A stretch of DNA of 64,000 bases from Pyropia yezoensis (lineage: Eukaryota > Rhodophyta > Bangiophyceae > Bangiales > Bangiaceae), in contig CM020618.1 in the NCBI GenBank assembly GCA_009829735.1, positions 40,353,030 to 40,417,029 of the forward strand, given 5' to 3'. The position numbers and the translations under genes were made by a program. Below, in pieces: positions 36,061 to 45,119 of the stretch (positions are counted from its first letter, which is position 1; every line of letters starts with the position of its first letter). The notes under the pieces were generated by a model. It worked only from the letters and a program-made list of their open reading frames with translations, had not been told where the DNA came from and made no database searches.

Positions 36061-37343
36061 GCAGTTGCGCCGACGGCGACGGCGGGGGTACGCCGCCGCC
36101 GCGGTCGCCGCCCGCGGCGGGGCGCCGCGGCGGTGGCCGCCGTGGCGTGGCGCCCCTGCCGGCGGGGTCCCCCCCGTCGGGGTCCCCCGTGTGGGGTGCG
36201 CCGCTGCCGTCGGTAGCTGTCGCGCCGGCGGCCCCTTTTGTCGGCGGCGGCGGCCGTGGTGGTGGTGGTGGTGGTGAAGGTGGGGGCGGCAGGCGGCGCG
36301 CGGACTTCCCGCGGCACCTGCTGCTGGTGCTGGTGGCCGCGGTGGGCGGCGACGATGACGACGGCGGCGGCGGCGGGGGCGGCGGCGACGCGGTGGCGCC
36401 CGCGGGGGTGGTGGCGCTGACGCGCGTGTGCCGGGTGCTGGCGGTGGAGCCCGCCGCGGGTGTGCGCGCCACGCTCCTCCGCGTCGCGCCGGTGCTGCGG
36501 GCGGCCGCGGCTGCGACGGCCGCCTCTGGCAGTGGCACCAGCGGCGGCGGCAGTGGCGGCGGCGGCGGCGGCGGCGGCAGCAGCAGCGGTGGGGATGGGG
36601 GTGGCGGCGGCGGCGGCGGCACCCCCGACTGGGCCGCCGCCCGGCGGCCCGGCGGCGGGCGCGGCGCCCCCCTCCCCCCCTCGTGGGAGGTGCTCGCCGC
36701 GACGCTGCGCCTGCGGGCGGCGGTCCTCCACGCGGTGCTCGTCGAGCGGTCCCGCTACGCGCCCGCCGGCGGCCTGGCCACCGCCCACCCCTTCACCGAC
36801 GCGGACGCGGCGGCGGCGGCCGACGCGGTCGGCCGCGCCGTCGCGCACGGCCTGGCCGCCCACCCCCACCGGGTGGTGGGCGACGGCCGCTCCACCGACG
36901 GCCGGCGGGCGGCGGCGGCCGCCGCCGCCCGCGCGGCGGCGGTGCGGCTGGTGGGGGACGCGGTGTACGGGGCGCGGACGGGGGGCGGGGGGGACCTCGC
37001 GACCGTCCGCCGCGTCACCGCGTCGCTGCTGCTATGGGGGGGGGCGCCGCCGTCGCCGTCGCCGTCTGCCGCCGGCGGTGTCAGTGGTGGCGCCGGAGGG
37101 GGGGGGGGCGGGGAGGGGGGTGCGGGCTGCCTCGGCCTGGGCGCCCCGCTGCCGCCGGTGGGGACGGCCGGCGGCGGCGGCCGCCCGGCGGGGGGGGGGG
37201 CCGCCGCGCTCGCCGCCTGGGCGGCGGCGCTGCCCGCCGACCTGGGCCCAGAGGCGGTGGGCATGGGCCGCGGCGTCCGGGGGGTGGCGGCGGCGCGGCG
37301 CCTGGGCGGGGTCGTTGCCGCCGTCCGCACGCTGGGCGCGTGA
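18697..37343 (+). CDS. DYNC1H: Cytoplasmic dynein heavy chain (DYNC1H1-type), single 18.6-kb exon, one frame break
   Basis: Minus-end microtubule motor subunit, about 6,215 aa. The N-terminus (MALDAAAVGAHLAALLPALG, ATG 18697) is in a different frame from the rest. The frames meet at the G13 run 19068-19080, where one extra G would join them. Tail matches: RLDVLTL, RVHPLV, VLNQLQAGVSAW. Linker: FYFLGDGDLLDLL (about 25650). AAA1 Walker A GPAGTGKTE (26913) and CFDEFNR; AAA2 GPPGAGKTT (28212) and NASTVSRCGMVWF; AAA3 GPPGSGKS (29736); AAA4 GAAGTGKKS (31485), with Lys where Thr/Ser is expected. The coiled-coil stalk and microtubule-binding segment (HLNELRGMPNPPPAVKLALE, about 32820) are clear; AAA5 (34102) and AAA6 (about 35740-35990) follow. 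The protein ends near WAAALPADLGPEAVGMG without the usual C-terminal domain of about 300 residues. Gly/Ala tracts explain the excess over the usual 4,600 aa. Matches to cytoplasmic rather than axonemal chains are from memory. Confidence 0.93.
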
Positions 37344-37365
37344 CCTCGCGCACGGGGGTGGGGAG

Positions 37366-37413
37366 GGGGGGGGTTCAAGGTGGGGGCGTATACGCCCACT
37401 TTGAACCCCCCCC
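37366..37413. other. Long hairpin just 3' of the dynein stop
   Basis: Near-perfect palindrome centred on gcgtatacgc (37386-37395), with arms of about 22 bp built from poly-G/poly-C, ttcaa/ttgaa and gtggg/cccac blocks. It begins about 22 bp after the dynein TGA, between two convergent genes. It may mark transcript ends; the function is inferred. Confidence 0.7.
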
Positions 37414-37789
37414 GGCGGCGGCGTGCGCGATGGGGTGGTGGTGGCATGCCCGCGATTGCTTTTGCTCGTTTTTTTGTCTGTTTTTCGTGCGTGGTGGGCC
37501 GTTGCCAAGAGGGGTTGTGACGTGGTGGTCGTAGCGTGGGGGGGAGGCGGGCGCGCCCGGCGAAGTAGGAAGGCGAGCCTCGCGCGCGCGCCGCGTTTTT
37601 TTTTTTTTTCCTATCTGCTGTTCGTATGCGCGGTGTCCACCGGTTGATCGCCAGGCTAGTCGGGGTGGATGGGCGGCGGCCGCGGTCCGATTGACGCGAG
37701 CACGGCAACCCCCCTCGGCACCCACACGTCTCAAGTGGGCTAGGTATACACAGCAGATACATACATGGGCAACAGGTGACCGCCGCGCG

Positions 37790-39204
37790 CTACGCGGCCG
37801 CCTCGTCGTCCACAATGTCCATCCCCCCCCCCTCAGCGGCGTCCTCCTCCCAGACCTCCCCCCCCGCTGCTGCTGCCGAGTCGTCGTCGCCGTCACCCCG
37901 GCCGCCGTCATTGTCGTCATCACCCCCCCCCCGCCCCCGCCCTCCACGTCTGGGGCCCCCCCCTCGTCGTCGTCGTCGTCGCCCCCCCCTCCCTCCCGCC
38001 AGTTTGCATTCCGCCGGCGGTTGCCGAGCGCCTTGGTGCGCGTCAGCGCGAGGGCGCCCAGGTTTTGGCGCTCCACGTGCAGCCGCCCGACCGTGTCGCC
38101 CAGGCCGTCTGCATCGTACGACACGTTCTTGGTCTTGCGCGGCGTCCCCGCGTGGCGGGGTCCCTTGCACGCGGTGCGGCGGAGGTCGTCCGACGCCCAT
38201 TGGGCACGGTTGCTCACCAAGTCCAGGCGGGGGCCGAGCTCCGACAGCGCCACCGCGGGGCCCGCCGCCGCGGCGGCAGCCCCCCCAGAGGGGTCCCCAA
38301 ACGCGGCGGTAGCAGCGGCGGCGGAGTCACCACCCCCAGTGGACGACGACGGCCGCACCAGCTTAATGGCGTAGTGCCGCAGTTGGACCCGCATGGGGGG
38401 CTCCTTTCCAGACGCGGCGGCCGCGGCGGCGGCGGTCGCGGCGGCGGCGGCGGTGCCGGCCGCTTCGGCCATCTCGGCGGGCGCGTCGGGCAGGGCGAGC
38501 GTAAACACTAGTAGCCGGTCGAGGCCCGCCAGGTTAACCGCCCCGACGAGGGGCCCCCGAAAAGTGTCGAGCAGCAGCGAGCGGAGGTGCCCAGCCGCCG
38601 GGGAGCGCGCCCAGTCATCTCCTTGGAAGAGGAGGCACGCCTTGGTCTCGGGCGCCACCGTGCTGGCTCCCGCCCGCCGGAAGGAGAGCATTGGCACCAG
38701 CTGCCGGACGCCGAGCTCCACCATGTCCAGCACGTGGCCGTCAAAGGTGCGGCCGAGCGTCAGCGTATTTGGCCGCTTCTTTGTGTGGGAGCCCACAATG
38801 AAAACGGACGCGTCGTTGAGGCGCGCCAGCGAGCACACGTGCTCCTCGCCGCCCGCCTCAAACGGCAGCAGCGGGTTCTTGCGGGTGAGCTTCTTGGCGG
38901 CCGGCTTGAGCAGCGTGCCCAGCTCGGTCAGCGCCAAGTTGACCGTCGCCGAACTCGACGCGCCCTTGAGCAGCACCGCCGCCCGGCCCGTCTCGACCAC
39001 CTGCGGGCCGCGCGCCTTGGCCAGCCGCCGGCCCCGGTGGGTGGTGGGCTTCCGAACAGCCATCTTGGATGCAGACCCCGCGGCGGCCGCGGCGCCACGA
39101 CCGGGGGGGCGCCGCTTGGTCGCTACCGCCGCGGCGGCGGCCTTGGCGGGCTTGCCGCCGCCGCCGCCTTTGCGGCCCGCCGCGCGGATGCTGTGGATGC
39201 CCAT
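37790..39204 (-). CDS. RPF2: Ribosome biogenesis protein RPF2 homologue (Brix domain), one frame break near the C-terminus
   Basis: RPF2 with RRS1 loads 5S RNP onto pre-60S particles in the nucleolus. Family matches run in order: THRGRRLAKARGPQVVE, LLKGASSSATVN, the Brix core VGSHTKKRPNTLTLGR, HVLDMVELG, LLFQGDDW, LLLDTFRGPLVG, NLAGLDRLLVFT, ELGPRLDLV and KNVSYDADGLGDTVGRLHV. The ATG at 39204 and the next in-frame ATG at 39063 both have good contexts; the second matches the usual family length better. After WREGGGGDDDDDEGGAPD the frame runs on to 37375 as unlikely sequence. A shift at the C10 run 37923-37932 gives instead an acidic tail ending MDIVDDEAAA at 37790, which I adopt (about 471 aa). 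It is convergent with dynein. Confidence 0.9.
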
Positions 39205-40401
39205 GGCGTACGCGGGCGTCGGCGGGTGGCGCCTGCTGCTACCTCGACAAGGCGGCCGCCGAAAACAGCTGATAGCCCGTGGTCGCTTTCTCCAAGGCGG
39301 AAAACGGGAAGGGCAGGGTGCGAGGGAAGACCAAGACGAGGACGACAGGGAGACACAGTGGTGTTCACCGTGTACACAAGCGGCGACGGCGGTTGACCGT
39401 ATTCGCCACGATCACAGGAGCATCAAATACTGCCGTTTCATCATGCATTGTCATGTAATTGACAGCGCAGAGGTGAAATCGCTCATCTTCACTCCTATGC
39501 GCGCCCATCGATCGTGCTGCCCACTGATCGCATCTGCAAGCCCAGACAACGTAGCAGGGTGAACCGCCAGTCGCTTATTTTCTGCGCATGCGCATGCGTG
39601 CACCTGTTTCCGTCTGTTTGGGCCTTTTTCGACCCTTTTTGGCGACGGGCTGAGGGGCGCTGTTCTGTTTAAATTCGCAGGCGATTGGTCGTGAGAACCA
39701 CCGCTCTGCACTCCCGTCCGCAAGAATCGGCACGTGCATACATGCGCTCCGACGGCCAAATTTCTCGTAACGTGCACTGCGTGCTCAGTCACATGCAACC
39801 CGGCCCAAGCTTTCTTGCAGCGTTTCGCAGGCGGAGGGCGCGATTGTCCACAGACCATGTCAGTGTCACCACAAGAGGTGTTCAACTAGATCTGGGTCAC
39901 GTGCGTCGACGCACTGGTGTGGTTCTTGACTTGGTCGTGACAACTCGGACGAAGCCTGAGAAAGCGTTTGCGTGCTACGAGTGAGCGCAGCCGGCGCCCT
40001 GCCCACGCCCTCTCCCCGCGTTTTCCGGACCGAACACAACGCTGTGAGTCACTGAGCGAGCAGCCTCTTCCCCACTAGAATCGTTGTGTAGGCGCGAGCA
40101 GGGGGGGGGGGGGGGGGGGGGGGGGGAGCGGAGGGGAGACGGGTGCCTCTGTATCAACCAAGTGTCTCACCAGTGCGGTGTCGCGGAGGATGTCACCGCG
40201 GCGTCGGACCGGGGGCGGCGCGGCGCCGCGCTATGGGTACGGCGGCCGCCTCCATCACTGGCCGTACATGTTGGGTGGATTGGGGGGGGGGGGGGGGCTC
40301 TGCCCAGAGGGGGTGAGCGACTGCCACCGACCACCGCCCGGCCAATGGCCATCACGGCGGCGGCCATCACGGCGTCGGTCGGGCGAGCGGTGGAGGCGGA
40401 G
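39205..40401. other. Intergenic region upstream of RPF2
   Basis: Contains an AT-richer stretch (about 39400-39990), G26 at 40101-40126 and G16 at 40282-40297. An open frame of 99 codons at 39685-39984 has no recognisable domain. No gene is called. The region ends at the first base of a family-2 LTR. Confidence 0.5.
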
Positions 40402-40423
40402 TGTAGAAATATGGATGACCGTA

Positions 40424-42501
40424 CAGTGCGTACGGGGTTATATGTGGGGGTCATCTGGGAAAGTAGCCCACTTTTATTTTAGACTAAATGCCAAGATTGA
40501 AGGACTGTTGCTGGTGTCGAACCAGTCCTTCTAATAAATGTGTATACCATTTGGTCACTGGTGCAGAGATGGAGTTGCCGCTGAGCGGTCGCCCTGCGGA
40601 CAAGTCACAAGCCGGGGGTCAAACACGCTCCACGGGGGGACCGTGTCCAGCGCAAAGGTAAACGACAGGTTCATAGCACTCTCTCACTCACAGGGCTCAC
40701 TCGTCCTCGGCCTCCTCGCTCAGTACCACCATGTCCACTGTGGCGCCAATAGCCTCTATGTCCTCCTCAGCTGTCAACCACTGTCTCGCCGCCACCTCCC
40801 GCTCCCAGTCTCCCACACCCTCGAACTCCTCTGAGATGGTCGCGTTAGCCATAAAGGCGACAATGTCTGAGACGTCCATGTGCGAGTTGTCAAAAGCCGG
40901 GACCACCCCGTGCACAGTGCGCCGCACATCTGCTGCGGCCTCGGCGGGGAGCACGTCGGCCTGGAGCCAGCAGTTGGCCAGATGCTCGGCTGGGATACCT
41001 AGCCACTCCTCCTCGATAATTCGCGCGGCGCAGGGTGAGGGTGACCCGGTCCTTGCTTTTCATCACTTTGGAGCCCCTTGCGTGACGGCGGTCTGCCGAC
41101 GGCACGTAGGACCGGGAAGGAAGGCACCTGTACAGGAGGCCAGTTTTATCCACATTGTAGATCAGGTCTGGGTCCACTCCTTCCAGTTGGCGCCGGATTT
41201 CAGCCATCCGCGCCGCAGCCTCCTCCACGTTGGCGGATGCCCCAGACCCGTGCAGAGCCACTTTGGACCACCCGTAGCGTCGGGCCCACCCCTGGATGTA
41301 GCCGTTTGATGCAGAGAAGTTGGTGACGCCCAGGGAGGCCGCAATCGCCAGCGCCTTGCACCGTAAGATTGCCAGCGACAGTGGAATCCGCTTGCGCCCG
41401 CGGGCCCGCACGGCCAAGCACCAGGCGTGCAGCTGCGCATCAAGAGCCGGATGTGTGCCGGCTTTCGATGACAGCTGGTCAGGCGAAGCGCCGCCTTCCG
41501 CTCTGGCGAGAATGGGAGCCAGGTGGGAGTAGATCTTTTCCAGGGCGCTCTGGGAGTAGGGTCCACCCAGCTGGTTGTGGATGAAGGGCCAGGATTTGCC
41601 CGCCTCTTTCCACTGGATCACACGGAGCTTGGTCTCGAGAGTAATGGGGGTTCTTTTACGTCTATGTCCCGCCACATGATGCGCCGGCGCCCGCGAAGAC
41701 GGAGGTGATGACAGTACAGCGTGTGCCGTCACGGCTGCCGCTCGGGCAGCCTCCCGCACTCCCTCTGACAAATCAGGAGCCACGTCAGGGTGGTGGTGCA
41801 TCATTGACGCCTCGGCGGCCGCCGCCGCAGCGTTGATGACTCTTGCGACGCCTGCAAGCCGCTGCCCGCTTGATATCGTTGTGGGTGCCGAAGGCGACTG
41901 CGCAGTGTCAGCTGCAGGCCCAGGTTGCCCAGCGGGCACACTGCCCTCTCCGCTATCCAACGGGGCGACGGCATTGGCAGGCCGCCCTTGCATCGTGGAC
42001 TGGGCGACGGAAGAAGCACCCGTTGGGCCACCAGATGTTGAAGCCGGATCCGATCGCCTGTCGGCAGGGGCGACGGTCTCGTGACCCTCCTGAATCTTGG
42101 TGGGCGAAGCGTCAATGAGGGGCAGATCTGCGGGCTCCAATGAGTATCAGAGGAGCACACGCAACTTGATTGGGGAAGCGCACAGTGCACGTAATGCCAA
42201 AGGAGAAAGAGGGGAGCCCGGCCGCTCGATAGAGGCCGCAGGGGAGGTGGGACGGCGCGGCCGCAGGGATGGTGGGACGGAGCGGTGGTGGTGACGGCGG
42301 TGGGGTGTTGCGTCCGTGCGCGCCGTGTTTGACCAGAACAGCAAATGTGTTTCTGGCCAGTCCTAATTTGTGGGTGTCCGCATTCGAATTCCGGTGGGAT
42401 AGAGACTTCTCTTCATAAATGGAGAGTTTCCCTCGTGCGAGTGCGGCTGGGTTATATGTGGACCACATATAACCCAGCCGGACAAAATCCAATAACTACT
42501 G
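40424..42501 (-). mobile_element. Internally deleted pogo-like DNA transposon inserted in an LTR
   Basis: Left end CAGTGCGTACGGGGTTATAT; right end, read inward, CAGTAGTTATTGGATTTTGT. Both lead to a shared ggttatatgtgg word. TA flanks both sides (40422-40423 and 42502-42503). The related LTR at 48373-48734 shows the empty site with a single TA (gaccgTAttgtgaccc, reverse strand), which proves the TA target duplication and fixes the ends to the base. The transposase inside has lost its core, so the copy is non-autonomous. Confidence 0.9.
40697..42140 (-). pseudogene. Pogo/Tigger transposase, internal deletion removing most of the DDE core
   Basis: The 5' portion encodes the helix-turn-helix (KLRVIQWKEAGKSWPFIHNQ), the CENP-B-type domain and the first catalytic Asp in YNVDKTGLLYRCLPSRSY, then stops matching after KSKDRVTLTL (about 41060). 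The 3' portion in another frame encodes the C-terminal tail (EEEWLGIPAEHLANCWL to a stop at 40697), which matches the tail of the intact transposase at 6961-9000. The segment with the second and third acids (about 300 residues by comparison) is missing and the frame is broken. VDKTG replaces the usual MDETG. No ATG begins the long frame. Confidence 0.9.
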
Positions 42502-42843
42502 TATCGCGACCCTAATTTAGGGGGACTACTTCTAATCCTTGACTGTCAAGCTGGGAGTTCGTCTTGGTCACGGTGTCTACGAGTTACGTACGACCAGAGG
42601 GACTTGCATCTTGGGGTGGAGAGCAGTTAGTGGTGTCTCCGAGGGTTTATAACGAGGGGGCCGGCGGCGAATCCACCACCGGCCATGGTAGAACAACAAA
42701 CCCCTCCCATTTGGGCTCCCATCTTAGTCCCGTGGCTTGCGCTCCAAGGACAGCAACCTTGGCCTCCCGGTGACGTTGGTTCCGATCCCCCCTGGTGAGT
42801 GTTCCCTGAGAGTCGACGAGCAACGGTTTCCCATTGTCCTACA

Positions 42844-42863
42844 TTGGTGGAGCAGCAGGGGAC
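42844..42863 (+). other. Primer-binding-site-like sequence after the family-2 LTR
   Basis: TTGGTGGAGCAGCAGGGGAC directly abuts the LTR end CTACA. The family-1 element has a near-identical sequence in the same place (50021-50041), so both families probably use the same tRNA primer, which I cannot name. Confidence 0.7.
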
Positions 42864-44023
42864 GGGCTTCGGTCACCCTAGTAGTGACGCCGTCTTCGGC
42901 CCTGGCACACGGATAGGGAGTCGGTCCTTTTCTTGTACTCGTGGTGTTGCGATCTGGTTGTCTGTGTTGAGTGGTCACGTTTGATTGTGATCGATTGTTA
43001 CGTCCCCCTTACTACCCCCTTGCTCTCTCCTTTGTGGTGACCGTTACGTCGGTTGACTGATTGTGACTTTGTCTACCCAAGAGACGGGGAACGCTCCAGA
43101 TGACGGATCGGGGTCGACACCGACCCCGCAGGTGACTAAAGGACCCGGGATCGGTAACCCGATCGACAATAGTGAGACGCCGATGCTCTCCGGCGCCGGA
43201 TTGTGAGGAACCACCCACACTTGGGCAGCCCTCAACGTAATCGTGATGGTGTCAGCAAACCGTGCCAGCCAATAGGGCGACAGGGTGTGGGGAAGAGGAT
43301 GGAGATGGTGGCGGTGGTAGGTCTGGGGAAGAAGACGGCGCGACATCGGTGGTGATCGAGGGGGGTTCAAAGGGCTAAGGTCGTCTTTGGTCTGTGTCTG
43401 TGGTTGCCCCTCCAGTCTACCCCGGTGGCGCCGACACCCACGCACTATATACTCGCGTCGGGGCACCCGAGGTGCCCCAAAGCATGCGTTTCCCCGTCGC
43501 GCTGCTGGTAGGCACAAAACGGCCCAAGAACAAAGCATGGTTCTCAGAATAAAGCATGGGCGGGCGTGCGCACTAAAGCAGTGCAGCCCCAGTCTGCTCC
43601 AAACGAAGGGGTCCGGCGTGCGGCGCCTAGTGCGCCGTCCCAGCCGGCCCCAGACGCCAGTCGGTCCGACCGTCCGAGAGGCGTGTAAGCACGGTTTGAT
43701 CGAGTCGATCGAATTTGCCAGCCGGCTAGCCAGTCACATCGCTGCAATGCTGCAGCGAGGACATTCTAACGGACTCGCCAGCTGTGGCAGATGTGGCTCG
43801 TCATGGGTGCTGACGGTGGCGCCTTTAGACAGTCCATAATGGGTTGTCGATGGCTGCTGACGTGCGGCCAGCAGACACCGTGAGACAGCGGCTGACTCAT
43901 CTTGAGTCTGGAAGGTACACCGCGTCATGCCCCACAATACGAGGAATGGATGCATATTGCCAGGAGTTTGTTCGGCAGGATCTGTAAGGAGAGGTCCCAG
44001 ACATTGTCCCTTAGGTATGAGCC
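42864..44023 (+). other. Leader region of the degraded plus-strand family-2 element
   Basis: Internal sequence downstream of the LTR and primer site. Only short, broken open frames are seen. No gene can be supported. Confidence 0.4.
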
Positions 44024-44728
44024 ATGGGATTGGGGGGGAAATCCTTACACGGATCGACGTTCGGTACGGCTAGGACGGCAGGGGGCGGAGGCCCGCCTCA
44101 ACCATCTTCGGCGGATCTCACTCCGCCGCCATATTCACCAGGGGATTCCCTGATGGCATCATTGGCCCGCATCAAGGCCCGGTTTTCCGAACTCTACCCA
44201 CGTCAAGAGCGAACGGAGGACGCAATGGCAGTGCTGATGTCAACACGCCACACGACGGTACCCCGTCGTCTTCCTCCTACACCGGTACGGTTTGAACCGG
44301 CCGGACTACTCCCGGAGTCTACAGGGGTGGACCCGGCGCAGCGACTACCGGACAACCCCCGGACACGGCGGATTACGGATCCGACTTGTCAGCCAAGTTG
44401 GAGCGGAGCCACACGGAGCGCAACGCTCGGAGTACCCGGAGCGGACTCGGCGGATACGGCCCGGCAGACACTTACGCCGGAGCAGAGTCGGCCATCGGGG
44501 GGGGCGGTACCCTGTCCCACTACCCTCAAGACGGAGGAAGCCAAGCGACCCGAGAACCCGAGGCGCCTACGCCGGAAATACCAGCTTCAATGGTACAGGT
44601 CATGACCGCGCAGGTCACTGCGAGTTTACTGAAGCGTATGGAGTCCGGTGAGTTCACTCACCAACTTGCCAAGCGACTGGATACCCAGGAAGCTGATGCG
44701 GAGATTGTCAACGAAGTCTTCCGGTCGG
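44024..44728 (+). pseudogene. Gag-like N-terminal remnant, interrupted
   Basis: Two overlapping frames encode a Pro/Arg-rich sequence (LARIKARFSELYPRQ) and then, in another frame, a helical segment (MVQVMTAQVTASLLKRMESG, then EADAEIVNEVFRSV). The context is right for gag of the family-2 element whose 5' LTR is at 40402. The frame is cut at 44728 by the inverted family-1 insert. Similarity to known Gag is weak, so this call rests mainly on position. Confidence 0.4.
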
Positions 44729-45095
44729 TGTGGCAAAACCACTCGCGCACCCAGCACCCAAGTTGGGGTGGTGCACAAGGGCTGCCTCCCGTGTCGGGGG
44801 AACCGGAAGAAGTGCAAGTCGCACACACGCTGTCTCTGTTGTGGTGCAATCCCCCCACCAGTCAACAAGAAGATGGTGTGTGGGCCAACAGTTTCTTGGT
44901 CGGGACGGGGAAGCGAGGCCAAGCCCCGCTGTCCCTCCCCTTATCCTCCCAGGGTCCTCTCAGAATCTCTCCACTCAGAATCTCCCACCCCAGCACCTGC
45001 CCACCGGGCCACACGAAAATTCAAGACGATAAAAATGCAGAAAACCCTCAAATCCATGTTGGATTTACTATGAAGCAAAGCATCCCTGACATTGG
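44729..45095 (-). repeat. 5'-truncated family-1 LTR
   Basis: Matches about the last 365 bp of the family-1 LTR, ending TGCCACA at 44729. The first ~100 bp, with the TGTGGCAG start, is missing; the join to internal sequence lies near 45095. Confidence 0.85.
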
Positions 45096-45119
45096 GAAAT
45101 TCGGGATCAAACGGACCAG

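Larger units (their letters stand above)
40402..42843 (+). repeat. Family-2 LTR (362 bp without insert), 5' LTR of a degraded Ty3/gypsy element, split by a pogo transposon
   Basis: Starts TGTAG (40402) and ends CTACA (42843). Removing the transposon at 40424-42501 and one TA leaves 362 bp, the same length as the copy at 48373-48734, to which it is similar throughout (inverted). It is directly followed by a primer-binding-like sequence, so it is a 5' LTR. A ttataac promoter-like word lies near 42647. Confidence 0.88.
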
